DNA of 64,000 bases from Photobacterium atrarenae (lineage in GTDB: Bacteria; Pseudomonadota; Gammaproteobacteria; Enterobacterales; Vibrionaceae). Shown piece by piece: positions 1 to 8,896 of this stretch (positions are counted from its first letter, which is position 1; each line of letters begins with the position of its first letter). Under the pieces are notes generated by a model. The model searched no databases and was not told the DNA's origin. It saw only the letters and a list, made by a program, of their open reading frames with translations. The stretch is taken from NCBI RefSeq assembly GCF_024380015.1, contig NZ_CP101508.1, positions 1,860,902-1,924,901 on the forward strand, read 5' to 3'. The position numbers were made by a program, and so were the translations under genes.

Positions 1-667
1 CGTCTAACATCGCAGAGAACTGTCCCACTAAAGGCAAGCCTGATGTGATTAATTTACACTTCTGAATTTTCTGTGATCCGCTGGTCCACCAAATACAGTA
101 GTTATCGAAACTTGACTCAGCTAAGTGGTGTATAAAGTAGTCAGAATCTGACTCACTCTCATCAACTACAATCATGCCCTTTGAGTTACTGGTCATTATT
201 CTTGGCGATGATGACACAGGCTCATCTTCAATCAGCCAGTCATTGTCACTGAATGTAGCGAGCCAAGGCTCCAGAGCATTTCCGTCGTCATACAGCTTAA
301 GCAAGTGACGCTCAATCTTTAAACTCCAGTCTCGACTCATCCAGTAGTCATACGGGTTCTTGTTGACTTCTCGTACCGTGGTAAAAAAATAGTGCCTACC
401 CACTTGGTCAACACTTGGCATCATGGTACCTATCACCGTCTTGTCACAGCAAACGCCCGGCGATAGCGAAAAATGCCACACAGGGCTGGTTAAAAAGGCG
501 TCCAGCCATTGCTCTGCTAACTGCTCTTTACTCACTGCGAGTACTGACTGCAACCACTCGCTCCAAACTTCAGTAAATTCAACAGAGACATCATGATGAA
601 TATAATCCCCACGCTCAGGCACTTTGCCAAAGTAGCCAAATTTAGATATTAAAGCCGTGCCGGACAT
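1..667 (-). CDS. tagF: Type VI secretion-associated protein TagF (ImpM family), C-terminus cut by the window edge
   Basis: The minus-strand frame is open from the ATG at 667 to the left edge without a stop, so at least 222 residues are present and the C-terminus lies outside. The N-terminus reads FGYFGKVPERGDYI, the typical opening of TagF/ImpM proteins (pattern GxxGKxPxxGDF), and a conserved-looking SLSPGVC stretch follows. In other bacteria TagF acts post-translationally on type VI secretion, repressing it or linking it to the kinase/FHA pathway. Its first codons overlap the end of tssM by 19 bp, so the two genes are translationally close. Family assignment is firm; the regulatory role here is inferred from homologues and from the kinase and FHA genes nearby. 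Confidence 0.85.
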   Translation of the reverse strand, partial: MSGTALISKFGYFGKVPERGDYIHHDVSVEFTEVWSEWLQSVLAVSKEQLAEQWLDAFLTSPVWHFSLSPGVCCDKTVIGTMMPSVDQVGRHYFFTTVREVNKNPYDYWMSRDWSLKIERHLLKLYDDGNALEPWLATFSDNDWLIEDEPVSSSPRIMTSNSKGMIVVDESESDSDYFIHHLAESSFDNYCIWWTSGSQKIQKCKLITSGLPLVGQFSAMLD

Positions 668-3600
668 GAAAAGCTCTCCAGTGCTTTAAGCCAAAATGGA
701 TGAGATACACTACTAGGTACCAGCTTCATTGCGACTTTATTTCCTTTAAAGTCAACATTGATCACCTTGTCTGTAACTGTTTGTGCACGCTGATTCTTCG
801 CTTGTGTGAACATCCTGAATAACCCCCACTCTCCCGGGTATTCTTTCGTGATGGAAAACCCAGATTGTGGTGGTGTGAAAATTAATCTGACGCCATCAGA
901 TCGACCATTTGTCGGCCATTTAAAACTATTTACTCGTGTCGGTCCGTGACGATAAGTCATCGATGTGTCCCCGAGCTCAAACCGGAAGTTACTGATATGT
1001 AGATCCAGATAAACAGTTTCCATGCCAAATTCAACATTCAAATTTTGGGTACCCGGCTCAAAAAATTTGTTTCGGATTTCTCTTGCTCTCTGAAATTGAC
1101 GTAGTGATCTATTACTAATCCCAACGTTATTAACAAACCGCCATCTGTTTCTCGAAGTATCTACGTACTGTTCTACATATTGACTAAAGAAACTATCAAT
1201 TACACCACCATAACCGAAGAACTTAGAGAAATCTTTCAGCTTCACTTCATGACGTGCATTCGGTGATAAAGGATATTTTCCACGGATTGCTTTTTTATAT
1301 TCTCGATAAACTTGATCTTGCCAAATGTCATTGAGCTGACTTTGTGTTCCTTCTTTAGAAAGCTGGGTTGTTTTGTTATGTGCCTCTACTAACCAATAGC
1401 TAAATGGTTCAGGTAACGTATCCCTTAGTTTCCTGAACGCACTATTGATCTCTGTATTATTACTTGTGCCTATCAATGGTAGCTGATTCACTTTGCCTGA
1501 ACGAACATTCGCAATATTTAACAGTTCACTTTCCAGCGTACTCAATGAATAATTTATTTGTTTTAAGTCACTTTCCGTAGCATCAAGAATTTCTGAAAAA
1601 TAATCTTCTACAACTTCTCCCGGTAAATCACCACGAGCGTTACTTTCCGACACCGGAAGATAACGTTCAATTCTTGACTTTTTATTTTCTAGCGCAACGT
1701 CTGCAGCATGAGTCGCAATTTTCGCTGCTTTAGTCACCTCATCTCCAGCCGGCAGTGTACTTAACTTTAGCTGTTTCTGAATAGCATAGATCATGTTCTG
1801 TATCGGTCTCTCCGATCCAGAAAGCACACTAACGATGTCAATTCCTTCTGAAGCTGAATCAAATTCCTTGAGCCTGAGATCTGAAATTAGTTTTTCCCAT
1901 ACAAAGATGTACTCCTGATAATACTTACTCTCAACTTCCTTCATAATTTCGTCGTTAGTAATTTTCGAAAGCTCTATTTCTTCATCACCATAAATCCATG
2001 AGTCTTCCATCAAACGCTTGACTATTCTCTGATTTTCTAACTGAAAGATACTGTGAAATCCGTTATAGGTGTAAAGCCCAGGGATCCCTTCACTCAATTT
2101 TTTCCCGCTTTCCCGGTAGAAAATATTGTGACTATCGCTCCCAATGACATTGGTGATCCGGAAGTCAGGTATATGGCTTGATTTATAGTCAAGCTTCAGA
2201 CGTTGATATGCTCTTTCGGAGAGCGGAAGCTCACTCAAGGCCTCACGAGCCACTCTTACACTATCATCGTCATAGTCAGCAGTTCTCACACCACTTTCAA
2301 GCATGGCATCGGTATGAACTAACAAAGACGTTCTGAGATCAGCATTTATCTCACCCGGGTAATTACGACCATAATATTGAACATACCAACTCAGAACTTG
2401 CTCTTTATTAAATCGACTGCTATCAAACAACATCAAATAAGTTTTCAATGTCTCATATAAATATTCCAAATATGACTGCTTCTGATTCATATCATGAATT
2501 AAAGCAGAGGTAATATACGGTGAAAAGTGTTCTTTCAATACTCGATAATAGGCAACATTAAGAGGCTCGCCAATCTTATCACCTTGATACAACCCTAAGT
2601 TTTTGGCAACAACAACCTCACCGTCTAAACTTTTTGAAATAGAATTTGGTGATTGTTTCAAATAGTCCAAAGCCTTTACCAGGGAAACAATATCAGTATC
2701 TTTTGATAAACCACTTCCTGTAATTAGATCGAACTCATCCAGTACTTCTTCAGTCTTGTCCACATAAAGCATATTCCAGCGGTAACTCAAACTCCACAAC
2801 ACAGTAGAAGTGACGAGAAGCAAACAGCTTGCACCAATGACGCAGCGACGAATCAATAGGCTATTTCTTTCATGGATACGGTTCAATGTTCCAGCATCTT
2901 GCTCTGGAAAGATCACCTGTTCGAACAAGTTTTTGACAAAGTAACCTTTCGACTGACCACCATGCTGATGTAGCGAAACTTCTCCCATTCCGAGACTATG
3001 CGTTGCTTCAGAAATAACCTTGTCAATAGGTGTGCCTTTCTGTGTCGCGCTAACTAAATATATCCCACGCAACATTGGTGGCTCTTCAAAGCTATTCGGG
3101 CTAAATATTATTTTCAACAAATCATCCGCTGCTGCTTGCAACATCCTGAGCTGTTTTGGAAATTCGTAAATCAGCAGGCGCTTTTCTTTGTCAGCTACGT
3201 TGAAAACTTTTTCGTTAATCTGTTGAGTTAAGTTTTCTAGAATTCGATGAAACTCTCGATTGAATTGAGAAACTACACCTTGTTCATCTTCGCTGGACTG
3301 CTCTGGAAGGGTTATGCCAAAAACCTGCTCACGCTGCTCCTGGCTTAACCCTTCAAAAAACTCATTAAACCCCGCGACCAGATCAGCCTTTGTAAAAATA
3401 ACATACACAGGGAAATTCATGCCCAGCCTATTTTTTAACTCTTGAAGGCGTTGTTTTATTGCACGCGCCTGAAGTGTTCTTTCTGTAGGCGTGTCATTCA
3501 TCAAGCTGGTTAGGCTGATAGTGATAATTGCACCATTGATCGGCTTTTGAGTCCTGTATTTTTTAAGCAGACCGAGAAATCCGAGCCAGGCTTTACTATC

Positions 3601-4200
3601 GAGCTTAGCGTTGCTGTTCTGTGTTGTATACCGACCTGCTGTATCAATCAGAATAGCTTTATTTGTAAACCACCAATCACAGTGCCTGGTACCGCCAACC
3701 CCAGCCAACGGATCGTCACCTAGCTGGTCTTTAAGCGGAAACTCCAAACCTGAGTTGTACAAGGCAGTTGTTTTCCCTGTTCCGGGTGGGCCAATTAAAA
3801 TATACCAAGGCAACTCATATAAGCTCTTTCCTTTCAGTAATGAAGATGTTTTTAGGATTGAGATCGCCTTGGTAATTCGTGCGCGTAACGTATCGATCTC
3901 ATGGTCAATACCTTCTTTATCTTCCTCTTCCGATGAAATATTCAGCAAAGAGTTTACATTCTCCTCATTGCTCCTTTTCTCTTTTTTAGCTTGGTAAATG
4001 TTAATACCTGCCCAAAAAAATGTCAGGCACAAGATTATTACCAATCTTACGATTGGGCTAGAAAACGGCTCACTGCCAGCAATTGCAATCAGCGGACCTC
4101 CAAACCAGATTAAGAAGGATAACGCTAGCAAGCCGATCAAAGTGATAGCCCACTTTGAGTATAAAACTGCTTTAAGATAATGAATAAATCTGTAAAACAT
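649..4200 (-). CDS. tssM: Type VI secretion inner-membrane protein TssM (IcmF/VasK family)
   Basis: This 1183-residue protein has the normal TssM length and plan. Two N-terminal membrane segments lie at about residues 17-37 and 51-68, then a cytoplasmic NTPase-like domain with an intact Walker A motif GPPGTGKT at residues 137-144. A third membrane segment is near residue 450 and a long periplasmic region forms the C-terminal half. TssM forms the membrane complex with TssL and the TssJ lipoprotein that anchors the secretion baseplate and spans the periplasm. It lies 14 bp after tssL in the same direction and its stop codon is inside the start of tagF. Codon use is AT-rich like the rest of the cluster and unlike the region after 12.4 kb. 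Confidence 0.97.
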   Translation of the reverse strand: MFYRFIHYLKAVLYSKWAITLIGLLALSFLIWFGGPLIAIAGSEPFSSPIVRLVIILCLTFFWAGINIYQAKKEKRSNEENVNSLLNISSEEEDKEGIDHEIDTLRARITKAISILKTSSLLKGKSLYELPWYILIGPPGTGKTTALYNSGLEFPLKDQLGDDPLAGVGGTRHCDWWFTNKAILIDTAGRYTTQNSNAKLDSKAWLGFLGLLKKYRTQKPINGAIITISLTSLMNDTPTERTLQARAIKQRLQELKNRLGMNFPVYVIFTKADLVAGFNEFFEGLSQEQREQVFGITLPEQSSEDEQGVVSQFNREFHRILENLTQQINEKVFNVADKEKRLLIYEFPKQLRMLQAAADDLLKIIFSPNSFEEPPMLRGIYLVSATQKGTPIDKVISEATHSLGMGEVSLHQHGGQSKGYFVKNLFEQVIFPEQDAGTLNRIHERNSLLIRRCVIGASCLLLVTSTVLWSLSYRWNMLYVDKTEEVLDEFDLITGSGLSKDTDIVSLVKALDYLKQSPNSISKSLDGEVVVAKNLGLYQGDKIGEPLNVAYYRVLKEHFSPYITSALIHDMNQKQSYLEYLYETLKTYLMLFDSSRFNKEQVLSWYVQYYGRNYPGEINADLRTSLLVHTDAMLESGVRTADYDDDSVRVAREALSELPLSERAYQRLKLDYKSSHIPDFRITNVIGSDSHNIFYRESGKKLSEGIPGLYTYNGFHSIFQLENQRIVKRLMEDSWIYGDEEIELSKITNDEIMKEVESKYYQEYIFVWEKLISDLRLKEFDSASEGIDIVSVLSGSERPIQNMIYAIQKQLKLSTLPAGDEVTKAAKIATHAADVALENKKSRIERYLPVSESNARGDLPGEVVEDYFSEILDATESDLKQINYSLSTLESELLNIANVRSGKVNQLPLIGTSNNTEINSAFRKLRDTLPEPFSYWLVEAHNKTTQLSKEGTQSQLNDIWQDQVYREYKKAIRGKYPLSPNARHEVKLKDFSKFFGYGGVIDSFFSQYVEQYVDTSRNRWRFVNNVGISNRSLRQFQRAREIRNKFFEPGTQNLNVEFGMETVYLDLHISNFRFELGDTSMTYRHGPTRVNSFKWPTNGRSDGVRLIFTPPQSGFSITKEYPGEWGLFRMFTQAKNQRAQTVTDKVINVDFKGNKVAMKLVPSSVSHPFWLKALESFSCPARL

Positions 4201-4214
4201 CTTCAGCCCTAAAA

Positions 4215-5504
4215 TTAATTAAATAGCAGGTCAATTTCAACACGGCGATTTTCGGCGCGCTGAGAATGTGAGTCATTGGGATACCTGGGGCTCGCATCCC
4301 CTTTTCCTTCCGGCCATAAACGGCCTTGAAGTTCAGAACCCATTGCTAATATGTTTGCAACAGCTGTTGCCCTGGCTAACGATAGGTGCCAGTTGGATGG
4401 ATATTTACTTGTAAAAATGGGCTGATTGTCTGTATGCCCGGTGATTAAAATATGTCCACTTGTTGATTCCAACACTCGAGCCACTTTTGCAAGAATAGGC
4501 AAAATACCCTCTTTTACTTCAGCGCTACCAGAGGAAAACAACTCACTAGAATTAATAATAATCCTCAGCCTGTCATTCAATTCAATCAGTTCAATAAACC
4601 CTTTAGAAACTTCACTTTGTAAGAGTTGCTTGAGGTGCTGAACTGAAGGGTTGCCTTCACTGTCAGAAATAACCACACCTTGTTCTAACTGAGCTATGTT
4701 GTTAATACGAGCAAAAACAGGATCAGATAAGCTATTGATATTATATGAAAAACCCATGTAAATCCCTAAGGTCATCACAGCAAAAACTGCTGTAACTACC
4801 CACAGCGGAATACCTCGAGTCGGTTTTACCCCGATCAGTAAGTTCTTCTTGTATGTGGGGCTGATCAGAGTTTCAGTATTTTCTGACATTCTTTTTATTA
4901 TCTGGAAAGCCTTATACCTATAAGTTTCTATCTGATCCATGCCATTATCTTCAATGCGCATTTTCCCAATGAACCCCAGGGAAAGACACATATATAGAAA
5001 CTCGATGAGCAAAAGATTATTTTGAGGATCAGATAGTGCATCATCGAGCAGCTTATAGAAATATTCGCCACCAAAAGTTTCTGTGTGAAAAATAGAAAGC
5101 AAGCTTTCTTCAGACCAGTTTGAACGACCACCCCAAGTTGTATTCAATACGGTCTCGTCAACGAAAGAGCACAAACAGTACCTAGCAGATTCAATATCAC
5201 TCAGTGACAAGTTATTATCTTTCAATCTCTGCTCATAGTCTTTCACCCTATCAATTGAGTACTTTTTCAGGTTATCGACATTCGTGTTATCCGGAGCACT
5301 TCTGACCTTGAAAATAATTGAGAATATGATTGATGCTTCCTCGACAAGTGGATTATTCGAGAGTGGCATAACACCCAGTTTCGAAGAGTTCTTATGAACC
5401 ACTGTTCTGTCATTGCTCAATGATGGTGCCTTGACTACACCGACATTGGTCTCCATCAATCCTAATCGTCCTGGTTTTGGTTTGATTACTGTTGAATCAG
5501 CCAC
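4215..5504 (-). CDS. tssL: Type VI secretion protein TssL, extended form with OmpA domain (DotU/VasF family)
   Basis: The 429-residue protein has an N-terminal DotU domain at roughly residues 50-215 (motifs include YCLCSFVDE and WSEESLL), a single membrane segment near residues 233-254, and a C-terminal OmpA-like peptidoglycan-binding domain (ITGHTDNQPI and a final RRVEIDLLF). The OmpA extension classes it as an evolved TssL that contacts peptidoglycan itself, so no separate TagL anchor would be needed. It partners TssM and TssJ in the membrane complex. It lies between tssK and tssM with gaps of 22 and 14 bp, in keeping with one operon. Confidence 0.96.
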   Translation of the reverse strand: MADSTVIKPKPGRLGLMETNVGVVKAPSLSNDRTVVHKNSSKLGVMPLSNNPLVEEASIIFSIIFKVRSAPDNTNVDNLKKYSIDRVKDYEQRLKDNNLSLSDIESARYCLCSFVDETVLNTTWGGRSNWSEESLLSIFHTETFGGEYFYKLLDDALSDPQNNLLLIEFLYMCLSLGFIGKMRIEDNGMDQIETYRYKAFQIIKRMSENTETLISPTYKKNLLIGVKPTRGIPLWVVTAVFAVMTLGIYMGFSYNINSLSDPVFARINNIAQLEQGVVISDSEGNPSVQHLKQLLQSEVSKGFIELIELNDRLRIIINSSELFSSGSAEVKEGILPILAKVARVLESTSGHILITGHTDNQPIFTSKYPSNWHLSLARATAVANILAMGSELQGRLWPEGKGDASPRYPNDSHSQRAENRRVEIDLLFN

Positions 5505-5526
5505 AACATATCCTCAATTGTTCGAG

Positions 5527-6852
5527 CTACTTAATAGCCCACATCTGAATGTCTAAATTTGGGTATCGACCTGACAAGTGAAGCGCTATCCCGCCACTTG
5601 CACTTAACCTATTCCAGTAACTATTTTTCTGATCCAGCTGAAAATAGTGATAGCCAGCATTGTATGGAATCTGGCGTGGTGCCACGGGTAGTGGTGAAAT
5701 AGAAACCCCAGGCAACTGGTTATTGACAAGATCACGAATATGTTCAACAGGACCAATTTTTATTTGTGCTGGGAAGCGCTTTCTTAATTCTTCAACAGAA
5801 ATATCAGCTTTCACTGATAAAACAAAAACTCCAGAATCAAAAAGGGTTTTATCCGGAATGGTGACCACTTTAATACCGTATTTGGCTGACTCTATATTTA
5901 GCTGCACGGCTGTTTGTTCAAGTACCGTACTCATATATTGCTTGAGCACCACCATCAAGTTGCCAAAAACAGTCGTCAATTCATCATGCTGATAGACCGG
6001 TAAGATTGGCGGCCGCTTGTTATGGCTAGAGAATGTTGCCATTTCACCTGACATTGAACAAATAAGCCTAAAGATCTCTTCCGGATGCGTTCCATTCGTT
6101 TGCTCTAAATGTATAAGAAGCGGCTCATATCGGTTCAGTGCTTGCAGCATCAAAAAGTCAATGATTGAGTTAGATGTACCTTGTCCTTGCCCCAGCCTGC
6201 TTGCAATAGAATCTGCACGTAGCTTTACAACACTTCTAAGATCATGGATGAAACGTTTTATATTCGCATTACTTTGAGAGTTTATCGTCGGCGGAATAAA
6301 CTTATCGTCAAGAACGACTTTCCCGTCATCATCGACTTCTTTGATTCTTGCGATTGGAAGCGCTACATAGCCAGATAAACTACTCTCATCCGTTGTGAGC
6401 TCAAGGCTATACTTCGTGACTTGAATAATTTCTGAAGCCTCGCTGCCAACAGAATTGTCTACAGTTTCATGATCCTCAAAATGAAACCTTGTAACCTTTG
6501 TTGAGTTTATATCAGATAAATTTAAGCCATTGCTCTTATCCGCCGGTATAGCTAAATAGACAATTTTGTCCCTTGTGTTCTTTTCTATCTGCAAAGGTGG
6601 TGGTAAAGCATCTTTCTTGGGTAAACTGATCGAAACGCCGTCTTGCATTTGTGCAGACAACGTAATGATGCCAAACTGAGACAACTTTAGTAATGATTCA
6701 TCAATAGCAATGTCATATATACCCCAATAGTATGGCTTTGACTTCTCCAGGGTCGAAGTCAACTCACTCAGAATTGCACGCTCCTGCTGTTGGAAATGCT
6801 GCGGCCTCAGGAACATGCCCTCGGTCCATGCCACGCGACTGAAATCACTCAT
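5527..6852 (-). CDS. tssK: Type VI secretion baseplate protein TssK (VasE/ImpJ)
   Basis: The 441-residue product begins with VAWTEGMFLRPQHFQQQER, the diagnostic N-terminal signature of TssK. Length matches the family (about 440-450). In characterised systems trimeric TssK is a cytoplasmic adaptor linking the baseplate (TssEFG-VgrG) to the cytoplasmic parts of TssL and TssM. It is placed between tssJ and tssL as in most clusters of this type. The baseplate genes tssE, tssF and tssG are not in the window and are expected beyond the left edge, in keeping with a cluster that continues there. Confidence 0.97.
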   Translation of the reverse strand: MSDFSRVAWTEGMFLRPQHFQQQERAILSELTSTLEKSKPYYWGIYDIAIDESLLKLSQFGIITLSAQMQDGVSISLPKKDALPPPLQIEKNTRDKIVYLAIPADKSNGLNLSDINSTKVTRFHFEDHETVDNSVGSEASEIIQVTKYSLELTTDESSLSGYVALPIARIKEVDDDGKVVLDDKFIPPTINSQSNANIKRFIHDLRSVVKLRADSIASRLGQGQGTSNSIIDFLMLQALNRYEPLLIHLEQTNGTHPEEIFRLICSMSGEMATFSSHNKRPPILPVYQHDELTTVFGNLMVVLKQYMSTVLEQTAVQLNIESAKYGIKVVTIPDKTLFDSGVFVLSVKADISVEELRKRFPAQIKIGPVEHIRDLVNNQLPGVSISPLPVAPRQIPYNAGYHYFQLDQKNSYWNRLSASGGIALHLSGRYPNLDIQMWAIK

Positions 6853-6882
6853 CTCTAAATTCCTTTGATTTGGACGGCGGGA

Positions 6883-7338
6883 CTACTTATTCAAGACAGA
6901 TACAGCTAGCTTCCCAACATCTATTTGATAGGTTTCATAGTCTGTGTTATCGATTTCAACAATCTCTCTCCAACGAGCATTCTCCAGATCTCTGTAGGCA
7001 ACTAAAATACCCGCATACCTGACTCCAGGTTGAAGTGTTACATCATATGAATTTTCGGAACCAGGATAGAACTCAAACTCATCTCTAGCGATCAAGTCAG
7101 GACCTAATACTTTTTCAGGTTCGTCATATAATTCGAAAAAATGATGATTCTCAAAAAGGGTTCTCGATGATAATTCATACACTTTGACGACGACAGGCGA
7201 CGGTCGTCCATTTAAGTCCGGATTAACTTCTTCAGATACACTAAACTCTAACTTTGTATAGGCCGGCACAACATAATTTGCGACCGTACAACCACTCAGT
7301 AGAATGAGCGACACTAGTAACACAGCGAAATTCTTCAT
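6883..7338 (-). CDS. tssJ: Type VI secretion outer-membrane lipoprotein TssJ (VasD)
   Basis: This 151-residue protein opens with a lipoprotein signal peptide whose lipobox LLSGC puts the lipidated cysteine at residue 17. The remainder fits the TssJ beta-sandwich, with NPDLNGRPSPVVVKVYEL resembling the conserved N-P-x-x-G-R-P-x-P-x-x-V-x-x-Y-x-L pattern of the family. TssJ is anchored in the outer membrane and binds the periplasmic end of TssM. It follows tagH by 9 bp and precedes tssK by 30 bp. Confidence 0.95.
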   Translation of the reverse strand: MKNFAVLLVSLILLSGCTVANYVVPAYTKLEFSVSEEVNPDLNGRPSPVVVKVYELSSRTLFENHHFFELYDEPEKVLGPDLIARDEFEFYPGSENSYDVTLQPGVRYAGILVAYRDLENARWREIVEIDNTDYETYQIDVGKLAVSVLNK

Positions 7339-7347
7339 AGCATGACC

Positions 7348-8610
7348 TTACTTACTATTGATGTATGTTTCATATGCTTTATTAAAATCATCCATATAAA
7401 ACTTGTAACCGTTCATATCGTTCGTCATTTTCTTATAAACACTTTGATAGTTATTCCAACTGTCTTTACTTTCATTTTTGAATAGCTTTCGACGCCACTT
7501 TGTTTCATCTGTGCTACTTACTTTTATATTTCTTGGCGATAAAACTGTAAGAATCCCTTGAATACTTCCTTCCAGGCCAGCCTGAAGTGCTTTCTCGTGT
7601 TCTTTAATATCGTCAAAAGCTTCTTTTATAGCCAATTCAGGGCTCATAAAGCTTGTACTTTCACGGATGAATAGATTGTGTATAAGGTCTTCAATTGTCC
7701 CTGAATATTTTATGGGATTATTCTCTGTCTTTTGGAATAAAGTCTGATTTAAGCGCTTCTGCTGCTTGAATTCAGTTCTGCTATGCAAAGTTTCAGCGAT
7801 ACCCTCCAGTAGCAACCTTAATGAGGATCCCATTAACCTCCAAAACCTTTCATTCGAAGCATCCGGAACCATACTTGGATTTATCCCCAGCCCCTTGACA
7901 AAAGAATCGTAGATATCAATGTTTTCAAGACTAACTTTTGTAGAAGATTTTGAAGACAAAGCAGCGAAGGTTTCTTCAGCGTGTCCTGCCGTCTCCTTGG
8001 TCAATTGATCTTGGCTATCCAGTGATAGGCTCCAATCTTCAGGGATACTCCCTACAGCTCCGGTTTTTCCAGAGTGATTGTCGGGTATCTGAAAATTTTC
8101 ATCTAAGTCGATTTCTAATGCTTGCGTTTTATTCTGCGTATTAATCGCATCATCAGCGAGCAAACCCGAGGAGATTCCAAAATCTTGAAGCAATATCTCA
8201 TCTGTTTCAGATTCAATATTCCTTACACTTGAACCGCCTTCTGTTTTTTGAACTAAACTCACATCTTTAATTTCAGCCGCTTGTATATAAACCTTAATTT
8301 GATAGTCGGATATACTAATTTCATCTCCGTGCTCAAGGTAATAGGTGTTATTTTGGCCCAATGGGCTTGCTGACCCATTTATGTATAAACCATTGGTTGA
8401 TACGTCTCTTATAACAAATGAGTCCTCAGTAATTAGTATCTGAGCATGTTCAGCTGAAATAACCCTTTCCGGATCAGGTAAATACCAATCACTTTCTCTA
8501 GCCCGCCCTAGCGTAATCAACCTGCCGTGATCGCTCGAAGAGAAGGTTTTAGAAACTTCAGTCTCTGTCGCGTACTTGTGATAACTGGCTATCTCTAGTG
8601 TAAGCTGCAT
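7348..8610 (-). CDS. tagH: Type VI secretion FHA-domain protein TagH (VasC/Fha family)
   Basis: Residues about 25-105 form an FHA phosphothreonine-binding domain with the expected motifs LGRARESDW, ISAEHAQI and STNGLYING. The middle (about 120-225) is acidic and low in complexity. Residues about 230-418 match the C-terminal domain of type VI FHA proteins (LRLLLEGIAETLHSR). In threonine-phosphorylation-controlled systems such as P. aeruginosa H1, the kinase PpkA phosphorylates Fha and this triggers assembly. A candidate kinase is encoded divergently 286 bp away, so the pair may work the same way. This is the first gene of the minus-strand operon in the window. Confidence 0.92.
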   Translation of the reverse strand: MQLTLEIASYHKYATETEVSKTFSSSDHGRLITLGRARESDWYLPDPERVISAEHAQILITEDSFVIRDVSTNGLYINGSASPLGQNNTYYLEHGDEISISDYQIKVYIQAAEIKDVSLVQKTEGGSSVRNIESETDEILLQDFGISSGLLADDAINTQNKTQALEIDLDENFQIPDNHSGKTGAVGSIPEDWSLSLDSQDQLTKETAGHAEETFAALSSKSSTKVSLENIDIYDSFVKGLGINPSMVPDASNERFWRLMGSSLRLLLEGIAETLHSRTEFKQQKRLNQTLFQKTENNPIKYSGTIEDLIHNLFIRESTSFMSPELAIKEAFDDIKEHEKALQAGLEGSIQGILTVLSPRNIKVSSTDETKWRRKLFKNESKDSWNNYQSVYKKMTNDMNGYKFYMDDFNKAYETYINSK

Positions 8611-8896
8611 CGTAAATGCCCCTGAAACACAGACACCTGTAGGAAACCACAGATATCTAAATTTAACCTCATTTATTAACCGTTGAATCCTATTGGCAGG
8701 TATTAAAAAATCAACGCTAAAGATTTAAAGATTAATTTTTATTCCATCAAGATCAAAAAATCGATGTAATCTATCAAATTATCATTATCTATATCGATCG
8801 AATTTCAGCGTATAACCGCTCAGCTTCTAGATCTTGTGGTTAATTAGTGTTATTTATGTCGGCGTTATTAGTTCTTGAATATACTTTGGGTTAGTT
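8611..8896. promoter_or_regulatory. AT-rich divergent intergenic region between tagH and the kinase gene
   Basis: This 286-bp gap separates two divergent type VI transcription units and so must carry promoters for both. It is strongly AT-rich (for example the stretches around 8700-8790). I could not pick a reliable -10/-35 pair or a sigma-54 GG-N10-GC element, so no specific promoter is claimed. Confidence 0.5.
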